A DNA stretch of 64,000 bases, from contig JAUIMM010000115.1 in the NCBI GenBank assembly GCA_031769625.1, positions 18,492,501 through 18,556,500 of the forward strand, written 5' to 3'. A model generated the notes under the pieces. The model saw only the letters and a program-made list of their open reading frames with translations. It was not told the DNA's origin and ran no database searches. The translations under genes were made by a program, and so were the position numbers. Below, piece after piece: positions 10,014-20,903 of the stretch; positions within the stretch are counted from its first letter, which is position 1, and each line of letters starts with the position of its first letter. Origin of the DNA: Taudactylus pleione (Eukaryota > Chordata > Amphibia > Anura > Myobatrachidae).

Positions 10014-10185
10014 TCTATATTTCATGAGCTTTGAGTGTATGAGTAAGATGCTATTTTCCCCTCTGTCAAACTCACCTAATGGGTGCGGTTATTCCCTGGT
10101 CAGATGAAACTTGTGTGTGTGTTACAGCAAAGGCCAGAGAATTTGGCCAGAGCCAAATGTGTTGAGATGTTAATCTTTTGCCTTA

Positions 10186-10439
10186 AGGTCCCCATATATC
10201 TGCAACGGATCGCCGCAGTGTTGCGATGGGATCGTAAACACTGATCCGCCGGTCAACAATGTTCCACAATCCGTCACAGGATCTGTGAAATTCTACATGT
10301 TAAATTTCACCGATCTGCCATTAACCATAATTTATTGATCATGATCGGCATATCTGTGAAATCCAACATGTTGGATTTCAGCGATCCTGCAATGCAGGCT
10401 GCAGGATCGTGGCAATCTGTTCCTGATGTATGGGGGCCT
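10186..10439. mobile_element. MITE (AGGTCCCCATATAT termini) with TTA target duplication
   Basis: The ends AGGTCCCCATATATC and GATGTATGGGGGCCT are inverted and flanked by TTA at 10183-10185 and 10440-10442. Internal arms ATCTGTGAAATYCAACATGTT also fold back. A 3-bp TTA duplication fits Harbinger-type MITEs. Confidence 0.75.
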
Positions 10440-10539
10440 TTAGGCAGAATGTGGTCTTTGTGTGTGAGTTGGTTATGTGTCTTCAAATGATAATCACCCA
10501 ACCAAGCTAGTTTCTGGGCTATGATTAAATAAAGCAGCT

Positions 10540-10745
10540 AATATTTATATATGTGTATGTATATATATATATATATATATATATTAAATGATTGACGAAT
10601 AATTATATACTCTCTAACACATACATACATACAGTATATTCACACAGAAAAACACATATATACACCACACATGGATGTGTTACACATGCGTTACACACAC
10701 ACATGCATACATACATACTGTACACTTCACACACACACTTACCTT
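10540..10745. repeat. TA and CA/CATA microsatellite cluster
   Basis: A (TA)n tract to 10584 is followed by CATACATA and CACACA runs. Confidence 0.9.
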
Positions 10746-11449
10746 GCTGCATCTGCAGACAGCGGATAGTGGATTGGGACAAAACTTGGCAGGCTTGTAC
10801 CATGTTATTAAGCTTCGCCCCCTTCACTGCAAAATGCCGCGATTCACGCGTCATTCAGAAAAGTGCGGGGCCAATTACACAATTTTTATGGAATCGCATT
10901 ATAATGGCTCCGCCTCCAATTGATTGGCCAGCAAATTAAGGCAAAATGCTGTAAGGTGGGTGGGGATTAATAAAATGGTGCCTGCTCTGGTGCTACTGTG
11001 TGAGGGCCCCGAGACGACCGCCCCTGTCGACCCCCCTTTAATCCGGCCCTGCCTACAAATACACTGAAGGACACGTTATACACATTTTCATTCCTTTCCT
11101 TACACTATATTGTTTTATTTATTTTATCACAAATAGCACATGTTTGAACCTTGGGCCTTATTCAGGTTGGATCACACAGCTGCAGTCCATGTCTGTAACT
11201 TAACCTCACAGCTGGTTATAGCGTCCTTGCCCTACATTCCTGGTTCCAGTCTGCCCTGTAACACTCTTTAGGATCCTGCTGGACCCTGCTTCTCAAATAC
11301 CTGCTAGTATTTCCACCAGTAGAATTGCTACTATCTGTACTTTGGCAGCAGCTGGTATTTCCACTCAGACTACAAGCTGCCCTTGGTCTCAATTCCTGCC
11401 TCCTGTAAGTACTGCAGACACATTTAATATGGAGAGGAGGTAGAGACAG
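10746..11449. other. no gene seen
   Basis: Unassigned sequence. A motif like a MITE end (GGGCCTTATTCAGGTTGG) lies at about 11154 with no partner. Confidence 0.4.
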
Positions 11450-12059
11450 TTTAGATAACTACTGTGAACTCCTTAATACTAATGATAAAAATATCATATT
11501 GACTTTTGATATACAGGAAAATACTGTCAATTTCCTTGACATAACTGTATATATTGATGATGGCAAAATCAATACTAAGACATTCACTAAATCAACTGAT
11601 TCTGGAGCCTATCTTTCAGCTACCAGTTGCCACCATTCTAATTGGATTAATTCCATTCCTGGTGGGCAACTGAAAAGGCTAAAAAGAAACTGTACGAATG
11701 AAAAGGTGTTCGCAGAACAAGCAGTAACAATGGGAAATAGATTTAAAGCCTGCGGATACAATAAAAGTAAGGTGGATGAGGCTATCAATTCAATAAAAAG
11801 CATGGATCGTCAAAAATTATTGTCAAAAACTGAGATCCAAAAGGGAAAGAATAATTTTGAATTCGCTTTTATAACTGAATTTACGAGTGAACACAAATTA
11901 ATTGGAAAAGTCTTTTCAAAACATTGGTCTCTGTTAAAACGTGATCCAGTTCTTGGGTCTATTCTACCTAAAAGGCCACAACACATTTATAGACGAGCAC
12001 CTAACCTTAAATCTAAACTGGTGTCAAGTGTCCTACCACCCCCACAGACATTATCTCAT

Positions 12060-12542
12060 ATGGTATACAATCAGGAAACCGGCTGCCTTAATCCCGACAG
12101 CCGGCTTCCCGACTGTCATATCCCAGCGAGGGTGAAATGCCGGGCGTCTATATCTAGACGCCTGTCATTTCCCCGACGCCGGGAGACAGGCGCCCGGCAT
12201 CCAGATCGAAGGGATGCCGGGCACCGCGGATGGACAGACGCGGAGGGGAGGGTTAGGTTTAGGGCACCCTGGGGGAGACTTAGGGTTAGGCACCCCCCCG
12301 GGAGGGTTAGGGTTAGGCAGCGGGGAAGGGGGGGTAGGGTTAGGCACTTAGAGGGGGGATTAGGGTTAGGCACTTGGGGGGAGGTTAGGGTTAGGCACCC
12401 CTAAGAATGGTTAGGGTTAGGTTAGTTTATACTTACCTTAGCGATGATCGGCATTACCAGCATTGTCGGGCTTCCGCTGCCGGGAACTCTGCTTTTGTCG
12501 GCCAGGCGCTGCCGGGAATCGAACCGATTTCATACCAATTCC
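12060..12542. mobile_element. non-autonomous DNA element with telomere-like TTAGGG array, inserted in PLE 1
   Basis: The PLE relative at 28500-28560 lacks this block, so it defines the empty site. Ends TGGTATACAATCAGG and ATGAAATCGGTT..GGTAT-type sequence are loosely inverted. The flanks TCTCATA and TCTCAAA suggest a 7-8 bp duplication with one change. Inside, GGGTTAGGGTTAGGCAC repeats run from about 12250 to 12425. Confidence 0.7.
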
Positions 12543-12808
12543 TCTCAAATTACTTCAATTGGCTTCTATCGTTGTGAAAATTGTATTGGATGTAAAAATA
12601 TCAAAAGTGGGGGTACTAATAAGATAGAGTCCACAAATATTAATGGAAAGGAGATAAAAATTAGGGAATTTATCACCTGCAACACGAATTAGTTGGTGTA
12701 TGCAGTACGGTGTAAATGTGATAAAGTGTATATTGGGAGAACTTCTCGGCCCCTAAAAGTTCGATTGGGGGAACATTTCCGAAATATTAAGAGGGGTCTT
12801 GAGACTCA

Positions 12809-13410
12809 GGACCTCATTCAGAGTCGGTCGTTGCGGCCGCACGGTCGTAAGGTAAAAGGGTCCGGATATGCAAATGAAGCGCTCGCAAGTTGCGTAATTA
12901 ACATGGGAATGTTAGCTGGACGAGCAAGGGGAGGATGCGGCCGTAAGACTAAAAATACGCCCCCTTCTCGTTCGCATTACACGTCATCTCCGGGCATATA
13001 AGGATTAATCGAGACCATCGGGAACCATCGGAGCTGGTCGTAGAGCTTAAGGTTGACCATACCCTCTCTTAAGCACTACGATCAAGTCAGTGTAAAAACC
13101 TCCCATGTCACATGTGCTATGACACTACTTAGTTAATTAATGCACTCCCATTAAACGCCATTTGCATAGTCAGGCACGCCTGCGTTCGGATTTCCACTCC
13201 CCCATTCACAAGCACCTTCCCCTGTTTCCACCCACAAACGCCTCATCCTGTCACTCAAACTAACGACCTGGCTGTGTTCAAGGAGAGAGCAATTTCTGAT
13301 CGTAATAGCTAGTTTGCGCACGCGCATTGCAAATTTTACACATGCGCAGTTTAGCCAACATTGGTGGCATACGACCGTGCGGCCACAACGACCGACTCTG
13401 AATGAGGTCC
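12809..13410. mobile_element. MITE (GGACCTCATTCAGAGTCGG termini) inserted in the PLE 1 endonuclease
   Basis: Long TIRs, about 40 bases including GTCGTTGYGGCCGCACGGTCGT, are flanked by TCA at 12806-12808 and 13411-13413. The GIY-YIG reading frame is split at this point and continues on the other side. Confidence 0.9.
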
Positions 13411-13621
13411 TCATTCCCTTTCAGCACACTTTAAACAGTGTCATAATAGTGTGATCTCTGGTATTGCTTCCTTTTGTGCTTTAAAGGCTATAAAGGGTAA
13501 TCAATGTCATAAAGATTGTTCTAAAGTATTAGCTAGAACTGAAATGAATTTGATCTTTGAATGTAAAACCCTAATACCAGGGGGTCTTAATAACGATTTC
13601 GTGATCAAATGGTTTCTGTAA

Positions 13622-15445
13622 AGCTATTTCTCCTTTTATTATCAGATGTATGGGTCTTAGCTTTTTTTCCATATAAATTTAATTGATATATTTTATATGG
13701 TTTTTTTGGGATTGGCATATTTTAATGCTTATTTTCAGTTTACTTTTTAGGTCTTGTGCTGTATCCTATGGATTTATCAATGATCATGACAGCAGATTTC
13801 CCATTACAAAAGAAAACAATATATCGTTTATGATGGATATATATTATTGTATATTTGACCAATTCCTGTTACATGTTTTATGTATATCATTGAATGTATC
13901 AGTGTTATTAATTGGTTGTGTATTTGATGGAATCGTGATGATATATATGTTATGGGCATTTTTCCATTTGTTGCTATGGCCGCAAAGGCACTTCCGGTCC
14001 TCTGTTGGGAGGATCTCATAGTTAAACATCCTATTAGACCCAGAGGTGACGTTTGCGTTCCACCTCGCATTGTGGGAGAATAAAACACTTCCTGCAATAA
14101 ACCATGGTTACCTTAGCAACACATGGAACTTCCTGCAGTACATAGGCGGCTTTCATGGCAACACATGAAACTTAGTAGATTGATTAACCATTATACATAT
14201 TGTAATCACTATATAACTATCTTGATGTGATTATCATACCTGTATTTATGTAAACATTGAGTTTGATGTGTTTTTTGCCCTTTTTGTACCAATTTAATTA
14301 CAATGACTGATGTAATTTCCTTGATGCTTCTGATTGGCTATTCATGGCTTAAATACTGGGCTGATTCACACTCTGGATATGTCTTGATAAAGGCCCACCA
14401 TAGACCGAAACGCATCAACTACACCATGAGTGTGAACAGCCGTTTTTCCTAGTACATCAGATCTGCATTTATTTTTTAATTTTTTCTATTTTTCTATCCC
14501 CTTTTTTTCAGCTTCAATCTCATTTTTTATGTTTTTTATGGATTTGTATAATCCTCTATGTATTTATAACTATTTTTGCATTTTTCATGTATGATTGACC
14601 ATTTTGCAGGTCACTATACTTTTTAATTCATGCTCACTCATTGTTGTGATGAATGATCTGTTGTAATAAAAATTGGATTTTTTACATTCACTTGGACTGT
14701 ATTTATATTTTTCTGGGGATTAATACCCTATGGAAAGAGGGTCTGTATATGAAGATAAACCATCAAGAAATTCGATAAAGAAACCTTTACACATTTAAAG
14801 TTCTTCATACTTACCGTGAGTGGGGTACGCTTCTCATTTGTGGTGATTTATAAAGATACCTTGATGTAATTGATCCCTACACTCTTACAGTGAGTGGGGT
14901 ACGCCATCCTCTTCTTTCTTTCCGGTAGGGGGTATATCTCTCTCTCTCACGGAGGTAAAATTAAAAGAAACCTTTTGATGCATGTAAATACACCACTGAG
15001 TGTGAGTTGGGGTACGCCTGCACCCATTTGAATGAACCATCTTTACCATAAAGAATTATCTATACACAAATTATTTATATTAAAATTGTTTTACACATAT
15101 GTTTTTTTACCATTTTTATGATATCACGTATATGTTGGAGGACAAAGAAGGAAGAACACTCCGGACCTCCATCACGGACACTATTTCCTTTTAAGGAACG
15201 TAATTATTTTCTTTCATTCACCAGCGCCTTTTCTATTGAGTCACATTATTTTTGTTTTATTTACTTGTATTGAAATGTGTTGAGATTTTATATGTTTGAA
15301 TCATTGTTTAGGCTGCTTTTTGTTGCGCCACTTACTAGGGGTTCATCCCATTTTTTAGATTTTGATAGTCACTCACTTTTTTAGAACCTTGGTGTGAGGG
15401 CAGCATTTATTTCTTTTTATTTCTATATATATTCTTTATTGAAAA
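13622..15445 (+). repeat. PLE pseudo-LTR (3' of PLE 1, 5' of PLE 2)
   Basis: It is non-coding, lies between the PLE 1 stop and the PLE 2 coding start, and 13896-15263 is repeated at 30229-31874. It contains the hammerhead-like motif at 14382-14412 and recurrent GTGAGTGGGGTACGC words. It ends in a pyrimidine tract and AG (TTTTTCTATTTAG), like a 3' splice site. Relative to the 30.2 kb copy it lacks about 280 bases at 14070. Confidence 0.8.
14382..14412 (+). ncRNA. hammerhead-ribozyme-like motif in PLE pLTR
   Basis: CTTGATAAAGG, a short loop and CCGAAACG match the CTGATGA-stem II-GAAAC layout of the hammerhead core, with changes at the C3 and G8 positions. PLE pLTRs are known to carry hammerhead motifs. 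Stems I and III were not verified. Confidence 0.55.
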
Positions 15446-15573
15446 TTTTTCTATTTAGGGACCAACGACACAATTACATCAAAAAGGCCTTTAATGAAGG
15501 GATTGATTCTGTTGAACTTATAGATGAGGATCTAGAGGGAATAATGGACAGATTGGAACATATGTCATTGTGA
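15446..15573 (+). pseudogene. PLE 2 N-terminal coding fragment
   Basis: After the splice-site-like TTTAG, a short frame continues to a TGA at 15571 (HNYIKKAFNEGIDSVELIDE). Its place directly after the pLTR suggests a PLE amino-terminal exon. The PLE sequence is interrupted shortly after by the inverted repeat at 15632. Confidence 0.5.
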
Positions 15574-15631
15574 GAGCAAGATGTGGTGGGAGGTGGTAAC
15601 TATGGAGAAATATCTAACACATAGTTTAATA

Positions 15632-18518
15632 CAAATAAGATAAATGGAGAAAAGAAGACTCTTTGTTGGGGGCACTCTAATAGTAAATCAAAATGATTTG
15701 TAAAAAAATTAAAACTTAACTTTTACTCTTATATATAAAAAAAGGGTGAATAGTATACACTACACCGTACTGACTAACAAAACATATATATTCTTATTGA
15801 CAATAGATAGTCAAATCAAATTTCCAAATAAGTGGGAGATTGATGTACACAATGCACCTGGTCACATAAGGGTGCGAACTGCACCAAATCAATTCTGTAG
15901 AGAAAACTCTATTGTTTCTCATATGGCGAATTAAGTAAAGTATGCACTGGCTCTATTATTTAGCTACCAAAATATCACAGGAGATTTCAAACATAGAGAT
16001 TAGGGTTGTCCCCGAATTCTGCTTATAAACTATAAAAGACGTATCCAATTCAAATTGCGCAAATAATGAAAAGAGAATATAGGGTGGTATACAGTAATAC
16101 CCTAAGCTTCCAGGATATATATTTGTATGAAGCTGAGTATATATTGTTATATGAATATATTGAGATTAATAAGTGAACAATAAGTCCAGATCTGCTGAGA
16201 CTTAAAATATAACACAGTTCTAGGTTTGGATAGAGTTTGTTACAAATGTCAAGAGTTGCAAAATAATAATATCCAATAACCAATACCCTAAGCCCATTGG
16301 AGTATATCGGATAAGTTTGAATATTCCGATTGTTTAGGGCAGAAGGATACTGACATTAAACCTTAGACACTGCACATCTATATGAAAATATGAATATAAA
16401 ATACAGTGTCACCTAAGGAAGGAAAAAACTAGTTAAGTCATAAATCATGAATCCAGGAAACCCACAATGAAAAATTAATTCAATATCTTATTATAATATT
16501 TTGCATGTACAGATGCAATGTTAACAAAGGAGACAGAAATAGTTTTAAAGGGGCCCAGATATGGTCTCCCCTGTTTCTGCTGTCGCTGCGTCTTGTATGA
16601 AACAGAGGACACAGGATGAGAGAATAGGGTAGGTGACTGGTTAGAAGAAAGGTGAAGAGCACTTATGCTGTCGGTGTGCTCAAACCACGTCTATCCTGGT
16701 GTCAAAGACATTGCAGTCTAGGTGTGGTAGGTACACCGATGAGAGAGTGCAGAAAAATTGCCTTCATAAGGATATTGTCAAGAGAAAGCATAAATCCATC
16801 CTAATGGAAATAATGTGAGTAACAGATCAAAACCCAAAATCAGAAGTAACAAAAGAATATGGATACACTATAGGTAAATGTTAGATTGACACAATCCTGC
16901 AATTCCAATGGCTGTATGACAATAAAAACGTCCTATGAAGCCGTTAGCTGACACCAATAAAGGAGTCTTATGTAGAATTAAAAAGAACCTCTATGGTAGC
17001 AGAAAATAGGGATACACAGTGAATAGGCTAATTGAAGAGCTATATCCTAGCAGCTGTGCAGTAATAGAATGGCTGTTTTTACAAAAACCATCATAATACT
17101 GAGTATATTAAATAACAGTTCACTCGACTTAATCACATATTAGTATATCCCAATTAAATCGATATTTTCAAAAAGGTAGAGAGTCGTCACCCATGCCTGT
17201 GTGACAGGCTATAGTAACCCAATCCCAACAGCTATGCAGAAAGGAGACAAAGTTGTTAAGTAGGGTATTTACTGTGAGCCAGTAGCCGCGTGCTGACAAG
17301 GAAAGTCTCTCCGGTTGTCAGCGGGTTGGTGCCCCGACGCTAATGTCACGTGATGCCGGATAGTGTGTATGTGTGTATGTGTGTATGTTACTCACATTAT
17401 TTCCATTAGGATGGATTTATGCTTTCTCTTGACAATATCCTTATGAAGGCAATTTTTCTGCACTCTCTCATCGGTGTACCTACCACAGAAGTGCTCTTCA
17501 CCTTTCTTCTAACCAGTCACCTACCCTGGTCTCTCATCCTGTGTCCTCTGTTTCATACAAGACGCAGCGACAGCAGAAACAGGGGAGACCATATCTGGGC
17601 CCCTTTAAAACTATTTCTGTCTCCTTTGTTAACATTGCATCTGTACATGCAAAATATTATAATAAGATATTGAATTAATTTTTCATTGTGGGTTTCCTGG
17701 ATTCATGATTTATGATTTAACTAGTTTTTTCCTTCCTTAGGTGACACTGTATTTTATATTCATATTTTCATATAGATGTGCAGTGTCTAAGGTTTAATGT
17801 CAGTATCCTTCTGCCCTAAACAATCGGAATATTCAAACTTATCCGATATACCCCAATGGGCTTAGGGTATTGGTTATTGGATATTATTATTTTGCAACTC
17901 TTGACAAACTCTATCCAAACCTAGAACTGTGTTATATTTTAAGTCTCAGCAGATCTGGACTTATTGTTCACTTATTAATCTCAATATATTCATATAACAA
18001 TATATACTCAGCTTCATACAAATATATATCCTGGAAGCTTAGGGTATTACTGTATACCACCCTATATTCTCTTTTCATTATTTGTGCAATTTGAATTGGA
18101 TACGTCTTTTATAGTTTATAAGCAGAATTCGGGGACAACCCTATTCACTATGTTTGAAATCTCCTGTGATATTTTGGTAGCTAAATAATAGAGCCAGTGC
18201 ATACTTTACTTAATTCGCCATATGAGAAACAATAGAGTTTTCTCTACAGAATTGATTAGGTGCAGTTCGCACCCTTATGTGACCAGGTGCATTGTGTACA
18301 TCAATCTCCCACTTATTTGGAAATTTGATTTGACTATCTATTGTCAATAAGAATATATATGTTTTGTTAGTCAGTACGGTGTAGTGTATACTATTCACCC
18401 TTTTTTTATATATAAGAGTAAAAGTTAAGTTTTAATTTTTTTACAAATCATTTTGATTTACTATTAGAGTGCCCCCAACAAAGAGTCTTCTTTTCTCCAT
18501 TTATCTTATTTGTATCTT
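15632..18518. repeat. large inverted repeat: arms of about 1.13-1.19 kb around a 0.56 kb spacer
   Basis: The left arm 15632-16822 is the reverse complement of 17387-18518 with only scattered differences. The left arm has an extra segment of about 58 bp near 16670-16730 and an extra 9 bases near 16245. The same short frames appear on opposite strands at 15746-15934 and 18210-18398, confirming symmetry. No domain was recognised in arms or spacer. No target duplication is visible at the ends. The spacer carries GTGTATGT repeats and a GTCACGTGATGCCGG segment like PLE pLTRs. Confidence 0.9.
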
Positions 18519-18649
18519 TCTGACTCAGGGGAGCACCACCAACTCGTGATTTTCTCTTTTTCCACAATTTGTGCAATATCAAGCTGTTAGTTGGTTTCTA
18601 ATAAACATTACTGCCTTGTTTTATACAGGGATTTATTGTTATTATTACT

Positions 18650-19842
18650 ATTGTTCTATCTGACTTTTTCCTATGCGGGCTCAAAATAGTGTGTCTTCTT
18701 TGAACATCATTTAATACCTCGGGGTTTAAAAATTATTAAACAATCCACTTTCCCCACATCGGGAGAGGAGTTTAAAACACAGTGGGAAAACTTCTTAAAA
18801 AACTGCTCCTTTTCCCTTATGAATTTAATCGTCCAAGAAAGGAAAAGGGAACTTAATAAACTTGATGAAGATATTAAAATTCTCAAATCTCTTGTCCAAC
18901 CCTTCTCGAAATCGGCAGACTTTAGGGAGCTGGAAAGCTCTATAGAGTCCAGATTAAAAAAATCCCAAAGAATTCTAATACAGAATAAAGTAAATATATG
19001 TAATTGGGATAAAGAGGAAGCTCTAAATCCCGCGATTGAGAGTCAAAAAAAGAAGTAAGGAATCTGAGTAAACAACTTCTAGAAGTTTATTTAAAGATTC
19101 AGGATACAATTTGGGTCAATATAACACTAATCATTCAAGAGACTTTCAAGTTAAAAAAATCCTATAAAATAAATTTTATATATGCAGGGGAGTATAGACA
19201 AAAATTGACAAGAAAGGAAAGAACCCCATATAGAAACTCTAACAGAAATTGGTACCATGATAGATCAAATAGAGAAACAACTCCTGAATGGAGAGTCCCC
19301 TATAAAAGAAAAACCTTTAGAAATAGATATCCATCTAATGAAGGTCTTGAGAGAGATATGATCTCTTCAAATAATTTTTTTCCACTGCGGGATAATGACA
19401 ATTCCCCCATTTCCAATGAGGGCAGGTCTAATATTTTAGCGAGAGAGAGGAATATAACACCACATCGGTAGAGAAACAATTTAGTAAAAATGGAAAAAGG
19501 GGGGGGGGAGAAGAAAAAACCCCAGAAAAAGAGTTCCTAGGAATAGGAAGAAAAGGATGAGAAAAACATTAATATTGAATGATAATCAAATCAATACCCC
19601 TCAAATAGACCATGAAAATAGTAAAGATCGAACCCTTGTGAAGATATTTAACCTAAGTTCACATATCCTCTCTCAGGAGGAATCATCTTTGATACAAAGA
19701 GGTTTGAATTATGCCCCAACTAATCATATCGACTTATTTAACATTTATGTCGATGTGCAAATATTCATTCGTAAATTGACCTTAAAAAAGTTTTTTGTAA
19801 ACCAGGAAACTATGGATTCTAAGGAAGTTATTTATTCTTACC
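18650..19842 (+). pseudogene. PLE 2 N-terminal region (coiled coil, basic linker, RT approach)
   Basis: Three broken frames follow one another. 18819-19058 is charged and helical (ERKRELNKLDEDIKILKSLV), probably coiled coil. 19205-19471 is Arg/Asn/Ser-rich. 19557-19842 contains VKIFNLSSHILSQEESSLIQ and RGLNYAPT, the conserved motif that precedes the PLE RT (compare FNLSSRTLSEA at 34.9 kb and FNFSSHELTIGE on the minus strand at 41.07 kb). A poly-G run at 19499-19508 separates two frames. The coding sequence stops abruptly at the ERV LTR. The RT itself is missing from this copy. Confidence 0.75.
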
Positions 19843-20798
19843 TATCGATTCCTACCTACCTATACCTTCTAAAATTGTTTCTATTTAGCGTTATGAGTCG
19901 CACAAGAAATAAATACTTTCAGACTTTGAGTGTGGTTCCAAAGCACAAAAAGTTATTTTTCAATATAAAAACAGATGGTTACATGCTGTGATCTAAATAC
20001 AACTAGCGCAAATAAATCATATAGACCCAAGGTACAGTTGTTACATATGCACGCGCTCTGGACCCAGATACCGGCATCAATATAGAAACCTCCGTCGACA
20101 GCAAGGCAAGAAGACTGGCATCCAAGTTTAGAGAGCCCACATATATACTCTTACAGGGATAGGCAATACAATAGAACAGTTTGGCATGATTCCATTGGTT
20201 CTTCTGTTACAGTATAGTTCATAGGTCAATTCGAATGGACACAAACCAGCCTCCAACAGCCCTTTATGTCCCTTTTCCCGCTTTATACTAAATCTAAGCT
20301 CGTTACATTACAGAGCACATTTTAATGTTTAACTCTCTATAGTCCATAGTTTGCAGACACATGTTGCGATCTTCTCACCGATGGTACCGGAAATCTGCAA
20401 AGACACAATTGATCAGTACAACACCAAACACTGTCTGCTTACCATGTACTAAATCTTAGATATCAAATTACATTTATTTCACAACATTAATAATACTGAA
20501 TAAACCTTGAATATTACACTTTAATGCTAGGGAACCTATTGTGTAAGTGTGCAGTGTGTAAGTATTGGGATTTTGGGAAAAGACGCTAGTTAGCGTTGTG
20601 CGACTACGTGTTTGTGGAGTACACCTTGGTACGTGTTTTGCCGGGTTGATCATTTTATATGTTTTAGTGACTGTCTGTATTTATATGATGAGGACTTTTA
20701 ACTTCTTCCTATTGCGTGGGAATTGCACAACGCTAAATAATAGCATCGCCGTATGTACTTATAATGGGCGAGATTCAATAAAATGGAGCTGGGCACCA
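19843..20798 (-). repeat. ERV 3' LTR (left side)
   Basis: It aligns over its length with 27444-28470, sharing CTACCTACCTATAC at one end and ATGGGCGAGATTCA at the other. Its inner edge is shorter than in the right copy. TATATATGTGGGC on the minus strand (about 20130) is a possible TATA box. Confidence 0.85.
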
Positions 20799-20903
20799 AT
20801 CCTATAAAGGAAGTCTTAAGGGGGAATAGGGACTTACATTATTTAAGATGTTTTAAACTAACATTTTAATAGCACATTTTTATGCATGTCTAAATCTTAT
20901 ACA

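Larger units (their letters stand above)
11450..13621 (+). pseudogene. Penelope-like element 1: C-terminal RT, linker and GIY-YIG endonuclease (5' truncated)
   Basis: PLEs encode one protein with a telomerase-related RT followed by a GIY-YIG nuclease that cuts the target. Coding similarity begins near 11455 inside the RT C-terminal part (VNFLDITVYIDDG, then KSTDSGAYLSATSCH) and runs to 12059. It resumes at 12543 with a Cys-rich linker (CENCIGC) and the nuclease (LVYAVRCKCDKVYIGRTSRP), which reaches 12805. The nuclease tail returns at 13414-13621, ending in TAA. The reading is broken by a stop before LVYAVRC and by insertions at 12060-12542 and 12809-13410. 5' truncation is normal for PLEs. 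Confidence 0.85.

Noticed and set aside
12250..12425. Interstitial telomere from a chromosome fusion
   Set aside because: The TTAGGG words alternate with GCAC spacers and lie inside a block absent from the paralogous PLE site, so it is part of an inserted repeat.
15746..18398. Novel short protein genes mirrored on both strands
   Set aside because: The mirrored frames follow from the inverted repeat. They lack domains and codon-level support.
20568..20807. 80-codon plus-strand gene in the LTR
   Set aside because: It lies within the ERV LTR on the antisense strand and is altered in the other LTR copy at 28253.
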